Below, piece by piece: positions 1-14,510 of a DNA stretch of 64,000 nt; within the stretch, counting starts at the first letter, position 1, and each line of letters begins with the position of its first letter. A model generated the notes under the pieces. It was not told the DNA's origin, ran no database searches, and saw nothing but the letters and a program-made list of their open reading frames with translations. The position numbers were made by a program, and so were the translations under genes. Origin of the DNA: Aphis gossypii (taxonomy: Eukaryota > Arthropoda > Insecta > Hemiptera > Aphididae). The stretch lies in assembly GCF_020184175.1 (NCBI RefSeq), contig NC_065533.1:52180351-52244350 (forward strand), in the 5' to 3' direction.

Positions 1-1230
1 ACACTTTTGTATTCTAAGATATTTATATATTCTACAGTATTAAAAATTTGAAAGGCTATAAATCAATGTTGTTTCAAAATATGCATCATTATACATTAAC
101 CTCTATGGCTTCATAACATTACAATCGCTTTACAATCGTTTATAAAGTGTGTATATATTATTATGTTAAACAATATTATTACCATTTAGGTATAATTGTA
201 TAATTGTATAAAGTACATATGTATAATATATACGTGATTATTTTGTAAAAAATAAATACCTATACTGTTATAACGTAGTTGGAATATAATTATGTACATC
301 ATAATATAGTGTTATAACTTATAAATTATGTGTCCGATGAATATGAATCGTAAATTCGTAAAGCTTAATCCACATTAGTGTGAGTGGCACGCCAGTGCTC
401 GATTCTTTGAAAATTTGCTTATCCCAATAATACTTGTGAACAAAAATGTATGGGAAGTGGGGGGGTCTGTTATGATCTTGTCCTGAGTTAAATATATGCT
501 ATATATTTTAAGATCACGAAATTCAAAAAAAATTATACAAAGTAAATCGAAAAAAAAACTTCTTTTTACTGTCATAAAAATTGGGAGTTTTGGACCACTT
601 GAATATACATACCTGAAGAACATTTTAATTATTTTTACTTATTACTGCTACAGCCTATATAGTATATATGTATATATATAGTGTTTGAAAATTTTATAAA
701 ATTTAATTTAACCACCCTAGTTTGGCCATTGTCACAAGTGCAGTAATTTTGGTCGGATATTATAATATCGGTTACAACGGTAATTCGGATATAACGATGT
801 TATTTTATGTGTAGACATAAAGCCAAGATTTTATAGGAATTTAGTTAAGTTTATTATATTTATCTATATCTTATAACTTACAAGAAAGTAATATATCATA
901 TACCTAAATAATAATTTCAAAATCCAATGTTTTGTGATTTTGTGAAATATTTTAAATTTTAAATATTAACTTTATGTAGGTATAGGACATATGTTACAGG
1001 ACACGAATAATATTATACATTTCGAGTTTGGAATTTAACTTTTTGTGAAATTCACCAATTATAATATATATAGGTACACACAGTATGTGTTATAGTTTTA
1101 TTTTATAACAATAAGAAACCACAAATAATATTTACTGTTAAGCTCTAAAATTATCCACTTTCTGCTAGGTTGATAAATGTTATGTTCTAATATGAATTAT
1201 TATTTATATTTATAATCAAAGTCTATTTAC

Positions 1231-1341
1231 CTGGCTTAGTTTACAAATAATAACCGTACGATTGGCTTTAAACGCATTTGCTTGGATTTTTGACACAGTA
1301 CGTCTTTTTTGACGTGACGTTGGCTGTTTATTTTTCGGCAT
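1231..1341 (-). CDS. Short basic first-exon candidate
   Basis: ATG at 1341 opens exactly 37 codons before the donor AGCCAG|GTAAAT. The peptide is Lys/Arg/Gln-rich (MPKNKQPTSRQKRRTVSKIQ, then ANAFKANRTVIICKLSQ) with balanced codons unlike the flanking AT-rich DNA. Without splicing it stops four codons later. If real, it starts a minus-strand gene that runs left out of the window. Confidence 0.35.
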
Positions 1342-4300
1342 ATCAAAAAAGTAGCGAATATTTAAAAAATAATTTTAAAACACGTACTATATAAATTATG
1401 AATGGCTTTTATAATCTTATATGTTATATAGCAGTGTGTACCGATGAACTTATTAGTTGAAACTAAAAACAAAATCGCAGACACTCTGTGGTGTCAAAGT
1501 AACCTGAAACTCATGTGGCAAAATAGCGACAATATAAAAGTATATTTGATCACCCGAGTATAGAATCACTTTAATTCTATTTTCTATTAACCATGTAGTT
1601 AACAGTATTTAACTGTATCAAATGTTTTAACCAATTTCGCTAAATTACCTGTGACATGAATAAATGCTTTTCATATTACATTGATTAAACAAACTATTGG
1701 CGCCATTTACGATAATATTTATGAGTGCATAGACACAAACTAATGAAATTAGTTTATGAAAATCTATATCAACACAAACATAATATTACTTATGAATTAT
1801 TATACTTATTAAGTATATAATAATATAACAGAAATATATTTTAGATTCTGAGCGGGTCGTTGAGTGTACCCTATGTTGTTTATTGATTTCCCAATCACCT
1901 GTGTTTATTTTTCATGTACCTACTATCACGTTTTTGAGTGTTAAAAATGCTGTTTTTTTTGGGGGGGGGAGTATTAACTATTAAGGCGGTCCAAAAATTT
2001 CAAGTTAACAGTTTTTGGGTATTATTTGTATCGACTTTCATCTTGTTATTACCGGATTAGTTAAAGACTAATTGGTGAATAATTGTCAGTCTTCACTCGT
2101 GTTTAATATAAAATATTGTAATTTTTAACCGTAATGTATTTAATTATTTTTTTCTGAAAATATTGTCGTAAATGTATAACATGACGAGTTTGAGAATAAG
2201 AAAAAATGTTTATTTATTGGGTAATGAATGCAGTCAAATTACTGGTGGTAAATAATTGTCGTCTATTAAGCAGGCTTTATTAGTATATTTTTTTCAACTA
2301 ACGAATTGTAAAATTAAACATACTTTAAAAATGGCTGTATGAGACATAGTATATTTTGGGGAAAAACACGGATTCTTATTTAAGATATTCAACATTGTAC
2401 ATCTAAACTAGAAAAAATGTATAAGTAATGAATGGCTTTGGAGTTTATTTTATAGTTAATAGTTATAGTGTACTGTTGTACACGATCAAATACATAAAGG
2501 AAATATCAAATTAGTAATTTATAATAATAATACCATCAACAATTTAGAAGGAAAAAAAGGTCTTAAAATAAAGAAATGTCGTTTAATAATAAAATGTAAT
2601 ATAAATAGTATAATAAAATTATTATGTTTTAAAAGTATTTGTTATTTGAATAATATAATATGATTTGATATGAGAACGCAACAATATAACTTTCATGCAC
2701 GCATTGTGCATAGTTCCACGCCGGTCTTGTACATTATTAACAGAAATATAAACATCAAAAGTGATTATGATTATACCTACTAGTAGAGTGAATAGTGATT
2801 GTCTAAACTTTAAATGAAAACTTAAACATTAAACTATGAAATTAAAACTTTCCATTTTAAAATCTAGACTTCGTGATGAATAATGGGTTCACTAGTAAAC
2901 TTAATTAGGTATAGAAAAATGAGGGTACTTTGTATAAAAATAAATGTTTGTCTTAAGTTTTGTAAAAAAAAAAAAAATCGCAAAAAAGTAAATATAGACA
3001 AAAATTCGGGATAAGGTTTTAAACAGAAGACTTATTGGTTGGTTTAAAAGGGGAGAGGGGGCAAGAACTAAAGGCGGAAGTGCTCAGTCTTTACTCTTTA
3101 CATATTATTTAATTCTAAATTGCTTATTATAATAAAATTAAAATATATTTTTTTTTCATTAATATGTTTGAATAGGAAAACACTGTATAATATGTATATA
3201 ATCTGTCTTACAATTTAAGTAACAACAAATAAGCGTCAAAAAAAAGTTTAAATTTTGTGTTGCTAGTTTTAATATTAGAGTAAATAGTGATCTAAGTGAT
3301 CTTTTAAATCATAATTTGGTATATTAAACGTAAGTATAGTTGGATAATATACAATGCATATGACATTCTCTCTAGAGTTTATGGGTAGACAATTGTAATC
3401 ATACATGTTAAAGCCAAAAAATATAACATAAATGTACTAAAATGTAATCATTTAACTTATTATTATCCTTTATACATATTGCAATATATTATGTAATAAT
3501 CATTTATAAACAATTATATATTAATATGTTAATTTAATCAGAAACTGTTTATTTATAAACAATTTTGTTTTATATAACTAAACATTTTTAAAAAGCTATA
3601 AGAAGTTTTCCCTTCTTGTCACCCCTCGAATGAACCATAGTTGTGAGTTAGGCTAGACATGCAATGTACTGCACGTTTATATTATTATAATTAATTCCAT
3701 ATTCAATTCCGCGCCGATGACGCTTTTACATTGTGTCCTTGCTATAGTTTTATACTTTATGACGGTGACACATTTAGGCGTCATAAGTCGTAACACTATT
3801 CTTGTCTAATGCGTTAGTTTCCATATTATTTTAATGTCGTTCCATAATGACTTTAGTGGCTTTTATTGTATATTTAAAAAACTTAAGATTGCCATTATGA
3901 ATTAACATGCAATAAAATGTTATAAAAATGTTATGGTTGATTTTAAAATTATTTAGTTGTAGATTGTTTCTCCCCAATATTTGTTCTATCATTATAATAT
4001 ATATACTTATAACTTATGTTTAATATGTTAGATTATTAATTATCAATATCTATTTATCTTTTATATTAATAAATGGCTGTTCTTTTTATTATGCACATGA
4101 GTGTTTGTGTAAATGATTCACAGTCAAGTTTACTGCACTTATAGTTCTTAAAATGAGTACTTATAAGGTATACACAAGGAAATTTACTTTGAAGCTTTAA
4201 TTTTAAATTTTGCATTTTATAGAGGGATTCACATAGGAGTTTGGTCACAGAAACTTTAACAGTTATTATGTTGGACATCGTTTTAGTCGTTTTATACATG

Positions 4301-4598
4301 TATTTTAATTATGTTTGATCAAAACCACCCAAATTAATTTTGTTTAGTATGTGTTGTTTACAAGAGTTTAAGACGGGGAAAATCTACTTGCGTTATTCAC
4401 GAGTCAATTGCAATGTCGTGCAAGATAAGCTATGATTAATGTAAATATTATATCTGATATCAATTTATGTATGATGATAGCTCGCGCCTCCCCTGTAACG
4501 TGTAGAGCCCCCTCCCCCCGGTTGGGAAATATGACTCTACAGTAAGACTTAACTATAACTCCTCTTTTTTTCTTTGTTAAACTTAACCCAAGTTATTA
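1342..4598. other. AT-rich, no supported gene
   Basis: Simple A/T runs and short homopolymers. The next exon of the low-complexity gene could lie here, but I found no segment with matching phase and convincing coding content. The opening at 4066-4299 lacks family features. Confidence 0.6.
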
Positions 4599-4625
4599 CT
4601 ACTGAAGTATATACGACGTGCTTAC

Positions 4626-5316
4626 CGTGCAGCATCCGGTACATTTGAACGGGGAGGACCGCTGCTGCGAGTCGGCCGATTTCTTCTTCGGGGCCGTCGA
4701 CTTACTGCGGCAACAGCAGCAGATCCGCTTGACGAACTTGGGCACGGCGCACCAGCCGCAGCAGCAGCAGCAGCAGCGACGCCACCGCCTCTTCAACTTG
4801 CCGCAAAACGTGTCGGCGGCCGTTACGGTCGGCGGAGCGATGCCGAGCGCGCCGACCGAGTGGTCGGACGACGACATCGCCGCCGCGAGTTTCTTCTTGT
4901 TGGCCGCGGTCCGCCGCTTGCCGCCGCAACAGCACAACTTGTCGCTGCACCGCCGCCACCACTTCGGACGTCGTCGGCCACCGGTCGCGACCTCTGCGGC
5001 GGAAGAGGCCGCCGTCACGGCGGCCGACCGTTTTCCGTCACAACATCGGCCGCATGGCCGCGGCCGCCGTTTCCATACGGCCGCCCAGCACTTTGACGCG
5101 CGGCCACCGGTGGCGGCGGAGGTGGCGGGCGGAGATACGTGAGCGACGGTCGGTCGACGTCCACTTCGGCCACCACCGCCGCCGCTTCCGCTACCACCAC
5201 CACCGCCGCCGCCGCCGCATAGCTTCCGAGCATACCTTTTGTAGGCCGGATCTTTGGTGACCGTCGATTCGGCCGATCGCGGGACTTCCGCCGGCACGAT
5301 GATTTTTTCCGATGGC
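4626..5316 (-). CDS. Cys- and Gly-rich exon of the low-complexity gene
   Basis: Opens in phase as PSEKIIVPAEVPRSAE, then TKDPAYKRYARKL, a poly-Gly/Ser run, and four Cys-dense, Arg/Lys-rich blocks ending FKCTGCCT before a GTAAGC donor. The opening segment looks structured and more likely conserved than the repeats. It is shared by both candidate first exons (25125-26746 and 13890-13954). Confidence 0.65.
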
Positions 5317-8300
5317 CTGCAGTGGAAAAAACGAGACAAAGTCATTAGAGAGTTTTTGCAAACACACGCTTAACTTTACAATAAAAATAACGTTTTTATG
5401 CATCTTAACCAATTTTTAACACGTCTCATTGAGAAAAATTAGCGTTCGCGTGTAACTGAACTTATTGGAATAGTCACTGCAATTTGTAACAGCTTATGCA
5501 AATTTAAATAGATATGTTTTCCAACCACATTTTTTAAATCATTAAAAAATTGTACAGACTTTAGTCTTTTACTCTACAGAGTAAAGAGACAACTACAAGT
5601 CTACAATTCAATAGTCAACTAGCGTCGTGTAAATGTTTGCTTTCGATAAAATTATCAGTTGAAATAGAATATAGATTATAAACTACATTAATCCACATGG
5701 CAAATGTTTTTCTGTCATAACTCATTTAAGCTAAGTCTAAAAATAAATACGATACCTATTATAAATTATAACTGATAAGCTATAATAGACGTGTTATAAA
5801 TAAACATCAATAAATTATTTTGTTAGTTGTAAATAAATGGTTTCAATAATTTTAATAAGCTTCAAGTAAAATCTAATAAAAAATATCGCGTAATCACCCC
5901 CCTATAACTGCGCCTATGAATATGATTATGAATTACTTTTTCAAATTAGCACGGTCTTCTTTTACCAAAATGTTCAACAAATAGGTACTCAACATGTCCT
6001 TTTATTGCTCGAAGAGTAAATTGTTTATTTGACCACTGAATTATACTTTTTTGAATGATGAACCATCGTCCAGAATCATTATACGGATTATGACATAAGA
6101 CTTCTCGTAAAAGACTTAAGTCATCTTCAGTATTAAATCTTAAACGTTCTTTCTTATTTGATAAGTTCATACTAACTATATTATTTTAGTTTTTGAATTT
6201 AATAAAATTAAAAATTATAGTAAATTAGTTTTTATATTTAAACAAAAAAAAAAAAACACTATTTCCTTTGTTTAAATAATGTTATCAATTAAATTTACTA
6301 AGATGTGGTCATTACTTTATCAAAGATATTATAAGAATATTCATGAACTTTCGATAACCGATACTCAGAGCGCATGCGCACAAATATGTTTTGGTAAATA
6401 ACGGAGTTCTTAACCGGTGTTGTGCAAAACCTCTATTATAAAATAATATAAACGTATACCGTAACAGCGGTCAGTTCTAACAAAAAATATATATATTCAC
6501 GACCATGAAAAATATTTCAATTTATTACTTATGTTTACGCTTTTCCTATATTATCATTATTATTATTACGTACTCGTCGTTGTCGTATATTCGCGGCTAC
6601 TCTTTATATATATATTGTAGGTACAATAATAATAATTATTATTTGTTTAATTTGAGTGTATTCTTTATCGCGTGTTACATGATATATTTGTTTTGTTTTA
6701 AAAGCTCATTAACATAAGCATTTCTCAATTTCTGTATTAATAAATTGACGATTGTATTTTTGCGGTTTCGCGGTCTCCGTGTCACGGAAAACGGGACTGC
6801 CAAGTCCAACTACTGTCGATAATACGGGTATAAAAGGCCGTGCTATCTACCACTGGTTAACTAGTCTTTCATCTGACTCGTAGTCAGACCCACCAGGGCC
6901 GATTTACGCGATTCAGGTGAAAGACCTCCCTTCGCGGACTCAAACAAGCAGTCTGTAAGGCGGCCAATGATATAATAGTCTAAGCACTTCCGGCATATCG
7001 CACCGTTTACCCGACCACTTCCTTTGAGGTCCGCTGCGTTCCGTACGACAGTACGTCCCCACGACCTCACCGCCGGTGCGTCGGTCTTCGCGACCTTTCG
7101 GAAATTCTAAATCTAATTGTTTCTTGTGCGTACAACGTGTATAATATAAATATAATTTGAAGTCGTTTAGAAAAAAAAAATTAAAATGCGTAGAAATATA
7201 AAATGTAGGTACCTATATACTGTCACTCCGACAAATCAAGTTTTCTAATTACAGCCTACAACTTTAACAACTCATATAATACTTAGTGTTTTTAGTTTTC
7301 AAACGATTTTATTTTGTATATCTACCTAGGAAAAAAAATCGTCCATTATCTATACATGAATTTAGGTTGCTACGTACTTATTAGCGGTTTTATGAGTCCT
7401 AACATACTAGCTCTTTTTTAAATCGGTTTTTTTTTTAATCCACAGGAATTGGGTAAACGCCCGTCATATAATGGCCTACCCATCTAATATATTAGCGATA
7501 CCATTTATATATATATATATTATTATAGTGTTACGAGCGGCTTTTCGGCTATTACCGACCCTCCAACATCACGCAAAGTTTTACTCACTTTCATTTGGAA
7601 ACGGGTGATGTGAACTATAAATATAGTTAATATGCATTGCATGGATACATAAAGTTAACGTCAATTTGCTAATGGACCGCAAATAAAATCGGCCACCTCC
7701 CTTAAATGTCGTTAAAATATTATAGGTACAGATAGGGTCATTAGAATAGAATGGAATAGGATTTAATGGTTGTGTTTATTATGTGCTATATACTCAAAGA
7801 ATCAACAACAGCTAAGTCGTCAGTTTAAGAAAGCCCTGTGCGAAGTGAAATAAATTTAAAAAAACTTGTCTTGGTGAAAAGAACTTTGCATTTATTATAA
7901 AAACATTTATAATACATAATATTAATAATTGATTATTATTTTTTAAGTGATAGAAATAAAGTTTAAATGTAATAGGTACGTGCCTACATAAAAATTACAA
8001 ACTTACAGGCTGGTGATCTGAAACCAAAATACATATTATACATATACTAGCGGACCCGACAGACGTTGTCCTGCATGATATTTCAAGCAATTAGGATATT
8101 AAACAAAGTATGAAATGAAAGACAATTAATATAATAATTTCATTATGTTTTATTTTGAAATAACATTAATATTTCTAAAAACAATTCGTTATAATCAATA
8201 ATGTTTGTTTAATTTTATCTTAATGCGAGTTGATGAATAATATTTTTAGTCATATCCTGAGAAGTATAAATGAATAAACTTGACGATTTCCCAACGCGAG

Positions 8301-11300
8301 ATCACACCACATATAATTGGTTACGTGAAAAGACCGATTTTCTAGATCCAACCCACAAATCGACATTATATTTGACCTTGTGACTTACTAATAGTCAGGG
8401 CAAATTCCAAGCGAATTGGAAATTGCAGACGTCTGAATGGAATGGAATTTGTCATTCAAAATTGTAGCTTCAAGAACATTGCCCATAGTTTTTTTTATGA
8501 CTTATCTTGTACCATTGCATATCTTAAGTGCATTTAAATTCCGAAGCAAAATTTTTAATTTTTAATATTGTTATTAAATTATAAATCTACACTAATATTA
8601 TAAATGGTAACTATGGTACTACCGACTATTATTATATATTTTTTTTGCTCTAATATCAAATTAGACGTATATAATATAGCATAATATGGGATTATTATAT
8701 CGGTAATCATGGTAACAATTTTTTATTATTATTATTTATTTTCTCCGTTTTGGCAACATTTTTCACTGATGCTTCGCTCTTATTGGTCGCAGCGTAATGT
8801 TATATAGCTTAAAACCTTTTTCGACAAATGGATTATCTAACACAAAAATAATTTTTCAATTCGAACCATTAGTTCCTGAGATTAGCGCGTTCAAACAAAC
8901 AAACTCTTCAGCTTCATAATATTATATAATTTAGATTACACATTGAACATTATTTTTTTAAAGGAATTGAAACCATTATTTGAGGTTAAATTGTCTCAAA
9001 ATGTTATTTTTACGATTTTTTGAAAATTGTTAAAAATGTTATAAAATTGTTATTTTTTAGATTAAATCGATCGGGTTCACTAGTTTAGCATATATATGCA
9101 GGAATGCATAATATAACATATTTTGTAAATAACATGGTTTTATGTTTCTGAACAGCGTTAAGTTTAAAATGTGTTTTTTTTTTAAAGCGTGACCAGATTT
9201 TATCAACTTACTACAGGTATATAACGAATTATAGAAAAATAACTGAAATATACTTCGCTATCCAAAAATTTAGTATAATTTAATAAAATACGAGTTGTTG
9301 GTATTTTTTTATAATAAAAATGCCAAAAAAAACGTTGTTTCAAACAGTAGTTTTTAAGTATTATGTAAATGTCATGTTACCACGTTAACTAAACAGTACA
9401 CCGTACGCATAAATTTAACTACATAAAGGGTCAATACTTTAGAGTAGTATGAACAAAATATTAATTATTATATTGATATTGTAGTGTCGTAAATATTTAA
9501 AATTGTTTAAAAATGTATTACGATTTGACTAACACTGCATAAATATATAAAATTTATACCTAGTCGTAAAATGTTTATGAAGAGTGTTTTAAACTCTTAA
9601 ATGTACTCCAAGCATAGGTAGGTATATGTCTCATTAGCTTTCACCTACATTTTCGAAGTCTATGTACTTATAATAATTCCACGAAATTACATAATAAACA
9701 TGCATAATCGTATTATAATTTATACCTAGGTAGATTCATTAATTATGCTCACCACTATTTTTTCTGTGAAACTTAATTTATTCAAACATTTCAAACTCTG
9801 ATTTTTTTGAAATTTTTTAGTACTCGTATACGCGTAACAATAATATTTTTAAATACCTACCTTGAATTTTTATACTATCTTGTTGTATTTATTCCAACTT
9901 GATACCATTTTTTCAACTCTTAATTTAAAAATAAATCGAAATGTTCACCAAACAAAAAAACTTCTGCTTAATCATTTAAGGTCTCTAAGGTCTTTAATTA
10001 ATAACTATACCTACCTATACCTACGGGTTACCTACTTAAAATGGTAAAATTAAAATTAAAATGTACTGTTTTTTTCATTTATGTCAGTCTACACGGGGCG
10101 ATAAATTAAATATCTAGGATAATCCATAATGTAAAAAGTAAACGAACAAATTGTAAGTAAAATGATAACATCGTTATCAGCATTTACCAGCTGATGAAAA
10201 TTAATACTAAAATTAAATATTGTATTAAATGATTCTTCAATATCTACTTCTCTTGATTTATTTTTTTGATTCTACATAGGTAGTTTATATTAATTATGTA
10301 AAATATATTTATTATTTATTTATTTTTATTCAAAATCTAAAATAAAACTGCATGACTACTGCAATTATTTATTTAAATTCATAATAATTATTACGTAAAA
10401 TTTATACATTTTTTTCTATTTTAAATAATATGAATTATCCTTTTTATTAAAAGTTTTACTCATTTACTACCTACTTAAAATTTAGTCAAATTGTCAGCGT
10501 TTTTAATTTTTTTTTTTTTTGTGACCGCATAAAATGTCCTATATAGCCATTTAAAATGTATTAAATCAGAATTTAAATAAATAAATTATTAAAATAAAAA
10601 TGAAGGGGGATGGTTAATGCTTGCTTGTATGTATTTTATATTACTATACCTTATACGTATTAGTCATCGTTATTTTATATATACGCCCTCTAGTTATAAT
10701 TCTATATCTATAAAAAGTATTTTGACTTTTAATAACACATAATTATACCTAAATAATAATAGTACCCATTAACACGTTACGAGTTATTACTATAACCGAC
10801 CGCCTTCCGCAACGACTATAATATATATAGGTAGGTACCTTATAATTTGTTGACTTACGGTAGTATATCTGTAAAATATCAACAATTGAAGAGAAAATCG
10901 CATTTCATATTTGAGAATTTTGGATTTTCATCGATGAACATGTAACTAACTAAATCAGTATTATGTGTGATATATATTATATATTATATCTACACATATA
11001 CCTATCATATACTAGTATGATGTTATTATCGTATTGAGCTATATGATTATATGAATAATTTGTTTTCCTCAACTATGCGATTGTAAAAAAAAACTGTTTT
11101 TAGTATATTTGCACCTTAAGTCCTGATTCGAGGAGGGTTATTATGTTATGTTTGTGATGGGCTAGAGCCGATTAAATTCACTGATATATAACAGATTAAT
11201 GTACGATAATATTCATGTCGCGTGCTTAGAATTCAATTGTATCGCGTGAATGTGAAGACGGGTAAAATTACTCGATTTATACACACAGGCACAAGTACAC

Positions 11301-14300
11301 AGCATATACCTAAGTGCATTATAAATATATATGTAACATCGAAATTGTTACTGTTTGTAAAGAAAATTGTTCACATTTCATATCAATTTTCACTTCACTA
11401 TGTTGACTTTTACAATGTAGTAAACAAAAATTTTATGATCAAAATAATTTTAAAAGTTGAAAAATGTTGATGCTATGTTTATTATTTAAGCCAAGTGGTT
11501 AAAAAACATGATTTTATCATTTAAAAAATATTATGTTAAATTACATGTTAAGTAGGTTAACCTATATACATATTTATGTCAGTGATAAATTTAAAGACGA
11601 AATTAAAGTATGATGACCATAATATTATTATAATAAATCTGATATATCATGTATTACATTAATTACATTATCTAATAATCTTTAAAATAAATAAAATATA
11701 CGGTATTATTAATAAAAACAGTTTCATAGTTGAAGTTATTTTTATTAGTTACTCTAAGACAGAAGTACAGTTATGAAACAATAGTCAGATTAATTTAATG
11801 AGTTATAGGTATTTAAGATATATTAGGAGAATTACACTAACCTAAATATTAACTAACTGTTATTTTTCTATTATTTAGGGTAAAATATAATAAAAATACA
11901 TAATCTATATAGACATAATACTTGTTTAGTATTTTGAATTATGTTCTTTTTTTATAGTGGAATTGGCAGAAATTAAGTATGTAAATAATTAGTATACCTA
12001 CATATTTCGAAAATCTATATAACTTAAGTACGCTATTTAGAAATGTACCATTTTAAAAAAGTATTCAAATTTATATCACTACATAATATGCTAATCAGTC
12101 AAAATTAGAAATACTTAAGATTGATCTTAGACATTTTAGAAGTATAACTAATAATTATTCAAGACAGAAAGTTTTTTAAGTATACAAAAAAGCTATAAAA
12201 GTCACAAGAAAAATTATTTATCTAATCCGAAATACTAAATAAAATATATATGTCAATATAATAGTACAGATATATAATTTTATATAGACACGAATAATAC
12301 ATGATAATTTAAAATAATCATGTTATATGTAGTGCTATATATTGGATAACATAAAAGTCATAAACTACCTAATAATATCTGTTATCAAGCTAAAAATATT
12401 TTCAAATGGTTCCAGTTTTAGATGTTCTAGTTTTAGATATTATAAGCGTCCATGTATATTTTGAAATTATAGTTTTTTTATCCCAAAACATGCTCATCCT
12501 TGCATAAATAAGAAACTGTAAATAAATACGTAGTGTACGCTAGTGTATCACTATAATATCAAACTAATATAATAATATATATAATATATATATATATATA
12601 TATAATTATATATAACTCTAAAAAAATATAAAGTACTTAATACTTATTAGTAATATCGAAAAGAACAAAACAATTATTTATGTTCAAATAAGTATAGTAC
12701 TTATACATTAATTCATAATTGTTTTGAAATTTTCTAAAAATAATAGTTTATGATTTATTTTCTAAAACATTGTAACCATTATGGGGTATAAGTTCATTAT
12801 TTTTTGATATAAAATTATCAGTAATTAAATTCAGCTTGATTTTGCATAAGACTGCAATAGATATTAAGACGATTGGTCGGGGTTAGTGGAAAATACATTT
12901 ATCCATAGTAGCAGTTCGCATACGTAGGACATAGTAATATGAAACGATTAATTTTACAGTAGGTAATTAATTTGCTGAGAACATATTGTGATCTTTACAA
13001 CATATTCTAAAGCCATCACGTTTTAGAATAAATATTTAAAAAACGAAAAAATGTTGTGATGATATTGCAATTATTGCATATGTTATGTTTTGCCCCCCAA
13101 AGGTTAAACAATTTGCTACATTCAGACCTTGATTTATACATGTACACACGTGTGAAGCACGATCATAGCGCCTTCAAATTTTTAGGACTTTCTTATAATA
13201 GGTACTAAATGATCAATAAATAAAAATATTTATCAATACCTACTCAATACCACGCATAAAATGTAGTAGGTAGTGAAAATTCGTTTTGTTTACCTAAACA
13301 TGAGCTTGAGCTCTCCTTTATCATAAGAAAAATTGGACTCGATGTCATTACTGAGAATTGTTCAAGATGTTAAAAAACAATAAATTAATGGTTGAAAACA
13401 CTATAATGAAGAAATTGCAAAAAAAAAAAAAACAAGAATAAAATACGTAGGTATTGAAATTAACTGAAACATCTTACATCGTTGCGATTTATGGACTTAA
13501 TTTGTCAGCTACATACTAAATATGTTCTTTTTATATTGTTATCAACTTTTAGTTAAATAAGGTTCCAAAATAAATAGATCGCAGGATCTCTTTAAATCAG
13601 GCCCTGATTGCAGATTCAGTATAGTACATAGTATATTATACTCGTAAAGAAATTTATTGTTTGAATTACAATAAAAGGGGGTACAAAAATGTAAAAAAAA
13701 TTGAAGGTTTAAATTTCTTATTGAATAGGATATAATTATAGAAAGGGTACGTTAAAATGTTTTAAAAAAAGAAGAGGTTTCCGCCCCCTTCCAATTCAAG
13801 ATTCAAAAGTTGTAATGTATACGATAATAATATGTGATGTCAATTATGCTCATCCGGTCTGAGACATGACACACTGCGCTAAGTCACACCTGAAGCCAAT
13901 GGAATAGACGTCGAATCTCGCGGCGTCCGGAGCGGGACGTCCGCCGCCCATCATCGCGTACCGCACGAGACGGACGTATTTCCGCTGCGCATCCACAGCC
14001 GTGATGGTATATATATATATTATACGTATATATGTATTATATTGTGTAATACACACACGCACACACGCGAGACGGAGAACGACCGTTTAGCCTTCATATG
14101 CACGCCCACGCAAAAGCGGATATATGGCTTGACCCGAAAAAAAGTTCACCGCCCGACTATACCAAGCGCATGTATAATGGCCGGTATTGTTTTATTACTG
14201 CCGTTGGTTTTTTTTCGTGGTGGTCAACTTTGGCGATTATTTATGATTTTATTTTTTTTTATTTTTGCTCAAGACCATGGGTGGGGAGTCGAAGCGATTG

Positions 14301-14467
14301 CTGCTGACGGTGGCGCTGGAAGTACAGATGTGGAAAGGGCGCACATAGGGAGGGCGGAAGAATATATACATATACCTGCGAGGTTCGGGGTGCTGTGCGC
14401 AGGAAGAAAGACTTTCAGGGTGTATATCGTACTTTAAGTCGTCGCCAGTGACGTGTAGGGGGTTGAG

Positions 14468-14510
<43 letters not shown>

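Noticed and set aside
4618..5260. Plus-strand and other-frame openings across the Cys-rich exon
   Set aside because: They are shadows: GC-rich repeats lack stops, and only the minus-strand frame has matching splice sites and phase.
1231..5316. Joining the 1231-1341 exon to the low-complexity gene
   Set aside because: No AG acceptor precedes it; its own ATG and upstream T-rich DNA fit a separate start better.
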